DNA from: Puccinia triticina
Taxonomy: Eukaryota > Basidiomycota > Pucciniomycetes > Pucciniales > Pucciniaceae
Length of the DNA stretch: 64,000 nt
Assembly: GCF_026914185.1 (NCBI RefSeq)
Contig: NC_070575.1
Location: 3,307,001-3,371,000 of the forward strand
Direction: 5' to 3'
Shown here: in pieces, positions 22,281 through 31,448 of the stretch
Layout: every line of letters starts with the position of its first letter
Numbering within the stretch: position 1 is the first letter of the stretch
Position numbers and translations under genes: made by a program
Notes under the pieces: generated by a model
The model's database searches: none
Seen by the model: the letters and a program-made list of their open reading frames with translations, nothing else
What the model was told of the DNA's origin: nothing

Positions 22281-22855
22281 TGTTGGATGAAATGTCACTT
22301 GCATGTAACATGCACTGTCAACATGCGAGTTATGTTTCGAGTAAATTCTTGGTGAGAAGACTTCCTCAATCAGAGAACCGGAACCATCATCATTCAGAAG
22401 CGATCAAGAAGCCAAGCCGTAAATCAACCGAACTGAATCATTAACTCAAGGTAACTCTTGAAGAACTCAAACCCTCAAGAACCTATTCACTCACTCATGT
22501 TGTTCCAACTCACAGTTTAGCTCAGTCTCTAAAAACTCAATAAATCTCACAGAGGAAATCGATTTAGGGGGAGGAGGATAGGTACTTGAGCTTTCTGTTT
22601 GGTTTACCTTTACGTTCCTCAACTTATGTTCCAGTTGTATGATTTTTCTTTTCTTATAGTTATCTATCTCATCCTAGTTCGAGTATCTCAATTAGTCTAA
22701 GAAAAAAAAAAATCAACATCTTCAACCTAGGTAAAAACTTGTTCTCAATCACATTCATGATGATTTCATTTATATTAACAATTGTTTTTCTTGTTTAAGT
22801 TTACTACTACTGGTTTTAAGAGTTTGCAATTAAAAAAAGATCTCATCAAACTACA
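22281..22855 (+). repeat. Solo LTR of a copia family, 575 bp
   Basis: It starts TGTTGGATGAAATG and ends AAACTACA, flanked by TCATG at 22276-22280 and 22856-22860. It resembles the LTR at 2178-2886 at both ends but differs inside. No internal region follows, so it is a solo LTR left by LTR-LTR recombination. Confidence 0.85.
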
Positions 22856-22904
22856 TCATGGACCCCGGTACTCTAGCTGCATTCTTAGCCTTGGGTACCT
22901 TCAA

Positions 22905-24123
22905 TTAGACCATCTGCACCGGGCGCTAAGTTAGCCCAGATTAGGGCACTTAGTTCAACCCCGCACCCGCATTGGGTTGGATCAGCCAGGGATCAACTTG
23001 TCCCAGAGCTCCGTTTGGAGCTAGTGGGGTCTAAATTTCAACCCCACTAATCCTGGGACTAATATCAAATTGAATATTCATCATGCTTTTCAGCATGAAC
23101 TTTATGTGTTTAGGTGCCAAACACATAACATCTGGGCACCTAAAAACATGACCTCCAACAGCTCGGACCCACTAATCCCAACCTATGAGGATGGCCAATT
23201 GGATTAGCCTATTCCAATCATAATTGGAGCTAGTTTAGCCCAGGCTAATCTAGCAAAGGATGCAGATGCTTTTAGAGCATCCACATTGGTGCGAGTGTAA
23301 CAGATCCACTTACCCCTGGATTAGCGCTAATCCTGCCCAGCAACCGCATTGATGTGGGACAAAAAGCTGTGTAAGTATGTTGTATGCACCTACAGCTTAT
23401 GTAAGCTGTGTTTGGTGCATACTTTTGGGTGGGGAGGAGTGTCTGCATGCAGCGCTTACTCCCACGATTAGCAAGGAGTAAATTTACTCCTGCTTACTCC
23501 AAATTGTGCTCCTGGGAGGAGTTTAGTCCGATTAAATCCCCCCCAATGTGGTTGCCAAGGAGGATTAGTTAAGCTCATCCCCCCTTAATCTGCAACCAAT
23601 GCAGACGCTCTTGGTGGGGTCTACATCTAGACCCCACTAGCTCCAAACGGAGCTCCAGGTCAAGTTGATCCCAAGTTAATCCAAGCTGATGCGGATGTGG
23701 GGGTGAACTGAGTGCCCTAATCCGGGCTAACTTAGTGCCAAATGCAGATGCTCTTAGAGCATCCGCATCCATGGCTAGATTGGCCTGGGCTAACTAGCTC
23801 GGATTAAAATTGGAATAGGCTAATCCAATTGGCCATCCGTATGGGTGGGGATTAGCGGGTCCAAGGCTGTTGGAGGTTATGTGTTTAGGTGCCTATATGT
23901 TATTTGTTTGGCACCTAAACAAATAAAGTTCATGCTAACAAGCATGATGAATATTCATTTTGTGATTAGTCCCAGGATTAGTGGGGTCTACATTTAGACC
24001 CCACTAGCTCCAAACTGAGCTCCGTGTTAAGTTGATCCCCAGTTGATTCAACCCAATGCGGGTGCGGGGTAGAACTAAGTGCCCTAATCCGGGCTAACTC
24101 AGCGCCCGGTGCAGAAGGTCTAA
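22905..24123. repeat. Large palindromic MITE cluster, ~1.2 kb
   Basis: Left arm 22905-23274 and right arm 23758-24123 are inverted copies of about 365 bp. The termini are TTAGACCATCTGCACCGGGC and the inverse of GCCCGGTGCAGAAGGTCTAA. The centre holds a further palindromic unit (about 23275-23610, ends GAGCATCC and the matching GCAGACGCTC) and part of another arm. Words such as GAGCATCTGCAT and TAGCCCGGATTAGGGCAC recur. No target duplication was seen and no protein is encoded. Confidence 0.75.
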
Positions 24124-24172
24124 GAGGCTGAACTCGTTGCTCCATCTTAGGTTCAGCCACGTCAGCAGATGG

Positions 24173-25110
24173 AAAAAGGCAGCCCAAGCAAATCAGACTA
24201 CAAGACCCGTAAGTACCATTCCTTGGACTTGTCCCAGCTAGGATAGTGGAGACTAAAGCAACACCGCAACCGCTGCGCTGCCACAGCGGGAAGCGCAGCG
24301 GTTTTGGACCCGCTTCGCTAAAGCTTTTGGCAGCGGGTGAACCGCTGCGGTTTTCGCTACTCGATACAGGAGGAAAAAAAAAACAGATTTCAGCGGCGCG
24401 CAGCGGGTCTTCCGCTGCGCTAACCGCTGAAAAAGCGCAAAATCGCTGCGCTATGCGCTGAAACGCGCGCTGAGCGCTGAAAAGCGGCGAATTTACCTGA
24501 AATTCTGATAATCCTGCCCACAAATCAGTTAAGGTTTTTTTTTGTGCATCTTTTTTCTCCGCTCTCACTACCATTTACAGCAAAAAGCGGCTCAGCGGGA
24601 AAAAGTGCCGCAGCTCTCTGTGCTAGAACCGCTTTCTGCAGCGAAAAGCTGCTAAAAGCAAAGAAAAGCACTCCCAGCCGCTGTGCCGCTTTCACTGTGC
24701 TATTTTGCAGCAAAAGCGGAAAAAAATTGCTGCGCTATTTAACAATGAAAATCTGTGCAGCGTTATTTTTGCTTTGCTGACGCTGAAAACAGCGTCTACC
24801 CGCTGACGCTTTTGCTTTTTGGCGCCAGGAAAAGTGTACGGCCGCTGCGCTTTGCTAATTTGGCACTTTTATCAGTGAAGCGCAGCAGTTGCGGTGTTGA
24901 CTAAACTTAGAGGACTGCTTTGTCTTCTTTAGCTCACCCCAATCTGACGCCACTCAAAACCAATTTGGTCCCAGCCTCAGCAAAAGAATCTCCTTCACAG
25001 GAGGTAAGTATTCTTTGCTGCAGAGCCCAATCACAGAGATGGTAGCTAATTTCTTGCTCTAGGGAATGACAGACAAGAGCAGCACCAATAAGCTTAGAGC
25101 TCATATTGGA
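24173..25110 (+). pseudogene. Possible spliced module carrying a MITE in its intron
   Basis: An ATG near 24173 opens MEKGSPSKSDYKTP. A donor GTAAGT near 24210 and acceptor TTCTTTAG near 24932 remove an intron that contains the element at 24259-24899. The next exon (HPNLTPLKTNLVPASAKESPSQE) ends at GTAAGTATTC and joins after TTGCTCTAG to MTDKSSTNKLRAHIG and a stop. The exon and its donor resemble the minus-strand module at 9405-9841. Too short to assign; it is more likely repeat-derived than a host gene. Confidence 0.35.
24259..24899. mobile_element. TIR element, 641 bp, near-7-bp target duplication
   Basis: The ends are CAACACCGCAACCGCTGCGCT and CAACACCGCAACTGCTGCGCT (inverted). They are flanked by ACTAAAG (24252-24258) and ACTAAAC (24900-24906), six of seven bases equal. 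The interior is rich in GCGCTG and AGCGG words, like the two TAGCG-rich elements in the DIRS copy. A long minus-strand open frame here (23978-24574) is a by-product. Confidence 0.7.
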
Positions 25111-25147
25111 TAGATTCAAGAACAAGCACCATTGAGTCAAGTGAGAG

Positions 25148-26103
25148 TGTTGGATTTCTTTCTCACTTATTTCTGCCTCATGTTCCCCAATCCCAGTTTT
25201 TGCCCTCTATCCACCTTGCTTGTCACTCACATGCTCTCCTTTTAGCTCAAGTCATGCCATGCTCCTACTTCAGCTTGTGACCTTGATCCCTGATCTGATG
25301 TGTTGTCTAGCTTTCCTGATCTACTGTGCTTGTACCGTGCGCGCGCGCTCTGTCTATGATAGTGTGAATGTCACCTGTTTCCTTGTGCCAAGTTCCATCA
25401 CCTTCCATTGCCTTCCATTGTTTTTCCTTGCATATTCATTGTGTTCCAACCCACAAGTCTGCCCTGTGTACTTAGCCTATATCTACCATAGCCTAACCCA
25501 GTGCAATATCACCATTGGTTCTTCTCCTAAAAATCCCTATTGCGCCCCTCTTGAGCCGCATCCGGTGAGCCAGTCATCCTCACTGCCCCCCCATCTCAAG
25601 CATGCTCTTTGCCTAAGCTCATCTGACTCTTTGTGCCTTGAAGTCAAAAACTGATCACTAATGCACCTTACTTGTTCCAGTGATCAGAAGTGCTGATATA
25701 GTTTTGCAGCTAGCAAACCCAACTGCTTAAGCAGACATATCAATTAGCATTTCCTTTTTATCTCTCTCTCTCTATATCACTCATAGGTGGCTAGAAGAAT
25801 TGCTCTTAGGTACATTGTACTTCCTGTATATTTTCCTGTCTCATGTCTCAAGCATACTGGATTGTGTCAGAAACCAATCACTAATGCACCTTACTTGTTC
25901 CAGTGATCAGAAGTGCTGATATAGTTTTGCAGCTAGCAAACCCAACTGCTTAAGCAGACATATCAATTAGCATTTCCTTTTTATCTCTCTCTCTCTATAT
26001 CACTCATAGGTGGCTAGAAGAATTGCTCTTAGGTACATTGTACTTCCTGTATATTTTCCTGTCTCATGTCTCAAGCATACTGGATTGTGTCAGAAACCAA
26101 CAT
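25148..26103. repeat. LTR-like repeat with TGTTGG...CCAACA ends
   Basis: It begins TGTTGGATTTCTTTCTC and ends ACCAACA, giving six-base inverted termini as in LTRs. No clear target duplication was found. Near the 3' end it contains the 223-bp tandem duplication listed separately. It could be a solo LTR with mutated flanks. Confidence 0.45.
25654..26099. repeat. Perfect 223-bp tandem duplication
   Basis: The block 25654-25876 (starting ATCACTAATGCACC) is followed directly by 25877-26099. I saw no difference between the copies, so the duplication is very recent, or an assembly artefact. Confidence 0.9.
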
Positions 26104-26166
26104 AGATGTTGAACCCATGACTCCAAACTTCATGAGTGTTGCTTTAACCACTAAGCTAAGTGCGCT
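26103..26166 (-). repeat. tRNA-Met-like sequence (pseudo-tRNA or SINE head)
   Basis: On the minus strand: an A box TAGCTTAGTGG, an anticodon loop ACTCATGA (CAT), then GGAGTCAT and a B box GGGTTCAACATC. The order fits an elongator tRNA-Met, but T-arm and acceptor pairing is degraded, so it is not a functional tRNA. Such heads occur in tRNA-derived SINEs. Confidence 0.55.
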
Positions 26167-26696
26167 GATGCATGCTAGGCTCATTTTAGTCTAGACATTA
26201 TCCACTGTTATGCTTGTATGTAATCCTGGGATGACAAGTCTTATTGACATTGCTTATCACTATATCAGGACCATCAAGTCTAACAAAGAGTGGGTGTCAG
26301 AATGCTTAGAGTAGGAACAGAATATAACAGATTGACCTCTCATGATTACTGAAATACACACTCTTAGTTGTGTGAAATCTTTCAATGGTGGGCCACCATT
26401 GAGTTGTCTTTGACTTCATGAGTCAACAGGGGTAGTGATTGGTCTCAACAAACAAACACTATGTAGCCAATCACTGGGTCAATCACTTGGAGGGTCGGAA
26501 TTGGATATCATACAATTCATATTTTCTATAACAAAAACAACAATGCAAAAAAATCAGCATAACAGCAGCTTTTTGACTTTGGGCAATGTGAAACATGAAA
26601 ACTTCAGAGATGTCAAAAAAATTGTCTTCTTCTTGGTAGATGTTGTCACAAGTAAAAACAAAAAAGGTTAAATTAAAATCTAAAATTCTATGGAAA
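26167..26696. other. No gene seen
   Basis: AT-rich sequence without recognisable features. It lies downstream of membrane gene A and may hold its 3' UTR. Confidence 0.35.
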
Positions 26697-29100
26697 TCAA
26701 CGGGCGCTATAATTTGTAGGTGGATCACAACCTGATAACGGTCTAATCGGGTCAAGATCTCCCGGAGTGGCGCAGATAGCCCATGGTGAAACCTTTTCGT
26801 CATACTCTACATTTTCGTGTAAATTATCGAGAGCGATGTGTATATTGTCGGCAACAATAGATCCCTTGGAGCTCCTATCATTCAAGCCCTTCAAGATGCC
26901 TCTCTGCTGTTCCGGGATTGGATCTGCAGCGCAAGCTGGAGGACGATATGGTGGGTCTAGCCTATTTGTCTTCTTTTGAGCACGTATGATATGATGTGAG
27001 TTGACGTTGAGAATCAGAAGGATACTTCGGGGAAGTGGAGAAATGGAGAAATGTCAGGCGATGTGTGTTCACTTCATAGATTGCGAAGTTATGGCTTACA
27101 TGTTCGCCATGACCGCCAGTGGATCATTCAAGCCCTTCGAAATGCAGAAAGACCAGATTTGAGATTCACATTTTCGAGCAAAGCAAACCAAACAGAAAAC
27201 CAATGGATTTACATGGTAAGTGATCTCACGCCTAGTCAGATCGGTCATGAAGTTATCCACGTTGCGAGTAAGCTAAAACCCATTTGGACGAAGCACAAGT
27301 TCAAATCAATATCCACAGACTGGCTCAATCCCCAGAAAGAGAAACACTCACCATCAGAATTAGGGGTGGCAAATGTAGCGTAGTGCTAACATACACGCAT
27401 AAGGCATGCGAAACTAATCTTCGTCGATCACGGTTTAGTTTTCTACTGATTGGGTTTTTCTTGACCGGTTTCACTGGCCCTAGGGCAGCTTCGACATTTT
27501 CTGACGGAGACGATCTGTCATACAAGCCTCTAAAAGAAATCCAGAGTAGAGGCGCGTAAATCTGCGAGGGATAAAACTTTCTGTCAAGCTCGACTGCTAA
27601 CCACAACCGGGAGTATTCAACTTTTGACTTACGACTATCAGTAGACAAGTATCAATGCAGTAGATGATCAGGCCGTGACGAAGGTTGTTGGCCACTTCGA
27701 GCTGAAACCACGTACACTAGTCAGCTTGAGGGATCTCATTCAGAAAACAATCTTGGCTTAAGTAGTACGTGGTTACTCACTCGGAGCGGCGCGAGTTTCA
27801 TCGCTGACTGGAGCTGCCCCAAATCGCTGGATGCGCTGAATGCACCGACTTTGTGCGGATCATAAGCATTGGCCTTGTGGTGTAGCATTGAAGATAAATT
27901 TATTACAATAGTCTCCATTTCGCGCAAGTTCTTGTACGCTTTGACATAAGTCCAGGTCATGAAGGCTTTGGGATGCCACAAATATTAATTGTAACAGTCA
28001 ATTCATGCTCGGTATGCTTGTCGGAATGTGGGAAAATATACCTACGCAACGGTATGAAAGCGACGCCCACAAAGAAGGTATGGTAGACCCATTTGATAAG
28101 TCTTTGTAACCTCTCTCTATTCATGTTAGAAGCCCAGTTTGAGTTCCAAAAGATCATAGCACACTGGCATGCACAAAACGACAAAAATGCTTTTTCGACA
28201 AGATGGTCACATTAGTCTGATTTGCCCCCAAACGAAAAGGTTAAGGGTATATGCAACGAACTAGTACCCACCCCTGGAAAAGTTATATAATAATGTTAGT
28301 GGCGTATCCTTTGAACCTTTGCGATTGACAATTGCTTGACTGACCAAGATCCGAGAAGAAGCGGGAAGAATTTGTGACAAAATATCAAAAGAATTGTTGA
28401 ACCCCTGGGTTGATATTTCCCTTCAGAAAGCAATGAGGACAGCATGGTGTATACTGTGGCTGTTAGGTTTCCATACGATGATCAGTTGAATGACGGCCAG
28501 AGCCGGGTTAAACTCGGAGGTATTTTTAACTTACGTGGTGCGTAGAAAAAATAGACTAGTCCTGAGGAGCAGGAGATATCAACAACAATCAGACTAACTG
28601 TGGAATTGGAGACAACAGGGACATGTTTAGTTCAAAGGTTGCCTTATCACTGAAACAATTTCTATCATGAATTGAGCGAAACTACCAACGAGTATTACGC
28701 CTTAACTTGAACCAAGGGCTGATCCTAGATCTTTGATACAAGAGATACACAGCTTGGAAGAATATACTTAATCAAATTGATTCCCTTGAACTCAGCGGAT
28801 CTCCGTGATCAGATTTGTTTGCCAACACCAAGGACTATAAAGACTTACAGAAAATAGAACACCACGGAGGCAATTTTCAATCTGCGTGACCAACGTGGAC
28901 TTGTGGGAGGCTAAAAGAATCGGGTCACGTCAGCTTTGTTCAGTGATGTCATCGTTCGGTAGCGGCAAAAATTTAGAGAAAAGGGTCGGAAAAGTAGTAA
29001 CCTGAAGCAACTTCTCCAACATCTTCGCAATGGCATCATATGGATTGACATCAGGAGGTGACTCGGCAGCATCAACAAGATTCGATATTTCGCTAGGCAT
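26697..29100 (-). CDS. Intron-rich multi-pass membrane protein, copy A
   Basis: Exon 1 is 29100-29002, opening MPSEISNLVDAAESPPDVNP. Exon 2 (28910-28849) encodes PPTSPRWSRRLKIASVVFYFL, exon 3 (28766-28690) IFFQAVYLLYQRSRI, exon 4 (28597-28535) LSLIVVDISCSSGLVYFFYAP, exon 5 (28459-28345) ends CHKFFPLLLGSW. Later exons give FCACQCAMIFWNSNWASN, AFMTWTYVKAYKNLREMETIV, and RDRRRLVSHALCVYVSTTLHLP. The end reads VEYDEKVSPWAICATPGDLD to a stop at 26697. Several hydrophobic segments point to a receptor- or transporter-like protein of about seven membrane spans. Exon sizes 99, 62, 77 and 63 nt equal those of copy B. I recall similar predicted proteins as a family in rusts, function unknown. The exon 5 to 6 junction does not keep frame with canonical sites, so a small exon is missed or the gene is damaged. 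Confidence 0.6.
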
Positions 29101-29622
29101 TGGGCTGAGGTATATGGACCATAAATATCAGGCTGATGGGGTTTGCCAAGCAAGCGAAGAAAATTGAATGGGACACCACTATCTGCGTATGAAGCTGTAT
29201 AAAGGATATTTATTCCTCATCGAGTTATCCACGGACCAGGTTGCGCAAACCACTTGACCATGCAAACCTTTGGGACTTGGCGTCGGCGACCATTAAGTCT
29301 CATGTCTGTGTATTATGTACAAACCTGATGTCCAACAAAGTTTGATTGTTGAGAGCCACAATTGTATACAACGTGTAATTCATTGGGAGAACATGAGGTC
29401 TGCCAGGGTCTGCCCTTCGGAATTCAGACAGGTTCCACCAGAATTTCCAATGAAAAACGCGGCACGTCGGCATGAGTAGAAGTATGACACGGCATCATCG
29501 GCATGGTTAATGGACATATCTAATGGGGCAATCGGGGGTCGGGGTTTCTTATTCGCTCCTTTCGCACACTCTACAGGAGATGAGAATTGTCTGCACATAA
29601 AAAAAGACCATCTTTGTGCATA
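29101..29622. other. Upstream of gene A, no gene seen
   Basis: No coding sequence was recognised. The stretch should include the promoter of gene A. It ends at the TA target of the two-gene transposon. Confidence 0.35.
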
Positions 29623-29752
29623 CAGCTGATGTGTGAAAGGTTGCTGTTTTCCGCGCTTGTTTATTTTTTTTTGCGACCCAAATTTTTTTTTTCACCCCCG
29701 AATATTTTTTCCCCCGGCGGGGAAGCCCTGGTCACGCCCCGGCCTCCTCAGC
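29623..29752. repeat. Left 130-bp TIR of the two-gene transposon
   Basis: It begins CAGCTGATGTGTGAAAGG and ends GCCTCCTCAGC. It matches the right end (33565-33693) over its length with about six differences, including homopolymer length changes. It contains T-runs and a CCCCCGGCGGG block. Confidence 0.9.
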
Positions 29753-29961
29753 TCACCAACAACACCGGCCGGCCGCAAACCATCAATCCCGCCAAATCTC
29801 AACCACCAACGATCAAGCCCGCTAAACCTCGGCCGCATACTGTTGGAACCATCCAGCGACAAAAAATTAAATCAGCTGGTGAGTGTATCTTTCAACTCAA
29901 TTATTCAGAAGAGCCGGCCAAATCTCATCTCCGTGTACTGATTTTTTTACGATTTGTAGAG

Positions 29962-31068
29962 ATGGGTTATCGCAAGTACTCTGCTGAGTTCAAATACTCA
30001 GTTATCAGAGCTGCACTCGATGGGAAGACTCTAGCCGAGATCAACACCTCGTTAGCCTCTTCGATCAGTGTCGATTCTCTTCGCTGATGGACAAATCTGT
30101 ACGAAAGGACACGAGCTGTTGTATGTGATCCCTCCACGTATGAAACCCAAGGCCGGCCATTTGAATTGCTGGACGAAGATGTTGATTTCATCAGAGAGAT
30201 GATTGCCGAAAAACCGACCGTGTATCTCGATGAAATCCAGCGGGCGTTAGTCGAGGAGCATGGGATCTCGGTCTGCCTAAAAACCATTTCTAAAACCCTT
30301 CACAAGCGACTAAACATGTCCAAAAAAACAATTAGAACTGTAAACCCTTGTCAGGACCCCAAAGCCAGGGCTTTTTACATCTCGCGGATCAGCTGTGTGC
30401 CAGCCTCCTATCTAGTATTTACAGGCACGTAATTTCCATCTAGTAACAACCTGAACCTTTTCTAATACTTAATTATTTCATTCTTAGATGAATCGGGAGT
30501 CTCGCTTGAGGTGGCAATGCGAACGAGAGGCTGGGCTCCGGTTGGCCAGAGAACCGCAAGGGTGCCGCGCGAGAGGAGCACCCATCAGTACAACATCATC
30601 CCAGCTATTGCCTCCGATGGCTTGGTTGTGCACATGGTCCAGGAAGAAACGATGAATCGGACATCGTTTGAATTTTTCCTGGAACACATTCTGGTCAGCA
30701 AAGCAATTTATTTCTCTTCTGGGCTTCGTTGCTGATGCAAGTTTTTGGATCAGGTCCCATCAATGAACCCATTTCCTGGACCTTGTAGTGTGCTTGTCAT
30801 GGACAATGCACAGATTCACCACCACGGTCGCATCAAAGAAATAGTCGAGGCACGCGGGTGTCTTTTACAGTATCTTCCTGCTTATTCACCCGATTTAAAC
30901 CCGATTGAGAAGGGCTTTGCGTTTTACAAGTCGGCTTTGCAACGCAACGAGGATCTACTTACGGGTGGCGAGGAGGACTACGAGGTCATTGAATCTTTTG
31001 TTAGTTTTGTTTTTACAGCTGACTTGACTCGCAAACTTTTTCTCGGCGCGGGGTATTTTGTCCCTTAA
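29962..31068 (+). pseudogene. DD34E (DDE_3-type) transposase, one in-frame stop
   Basis: Exons are 29962-30424, 30488-30693 and 30754-31068: 984 nt, 327 residues. The N-terminus MGYRKYSAEFKYSVIRAALD is a helix-turn-helix part. WTNLYERT and RPFELLDEDVDFIREMIAEKPTVYLDEIQRAL follow, then the catalytic parts. The first intron uses a GC donor (CAG|GCACGT). That choice is forced because only it yields YLVFT-DESGV, with the first catalytic Asp codon split G|AT. The second Asp is in VMDNAQIHH and the Glu in SPDLNPIE, 34 residues apart. The second intron (30694-30753, GTCAGC to ATCAG) joins EHIL to VPSMNPF. One TGA at codon 42 (30085-30087), probably from CGA, separates SVDSLR from WTNLY. Upstream, GTGAGT and TTTGTAG suggest a 5' UTR intron. 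Confidence 0.88.
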
Positions 31069-31448
31069 CATGTATGGTAGAGACATTAGAAATGAATTCA
31101 ATTGATCCCCTGCTATGTATGATAAATCACCAAAAAAATGCTCATTTCATTGTGATGCTCGTAAGTTTAGCATTCACAACCAATTGAACTTTTGATATTT
31201 TTATAAGCAAAACACAATTTAACTTGTGATATTCTTATAATCTGATATTTTGATTGTAAACACAACAATTCATTGATATTGCATTCAATTCATCAAGACA
31301 ACAATTTTTTGGGCTCAACTTCTAGCAGGATAAAATCACATAGTGTACCTTTTTAGTGGAGATCGAGAGAGATAGAGAGAAGAAAGGAAATCAAGCAGGA
31401 ATCAAGTACAACAAAAAACTGGATAGATAGAAAAATTACAATGTCACT

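Noticed and set aside
23978..24574. Minus-strand 198-codon frame
   Set aside because: It spans the end of the palindromic MITE and the start of an unrelated TIR element, so it is a chance frame across two repeats.
26103..26166. Functional tRNA-Met gene
   Set aside because: T-arm and acceptor pairing is degraded and the T loop reads GGGTTCAACATC, so only a tRNA-like repeat is claimed.
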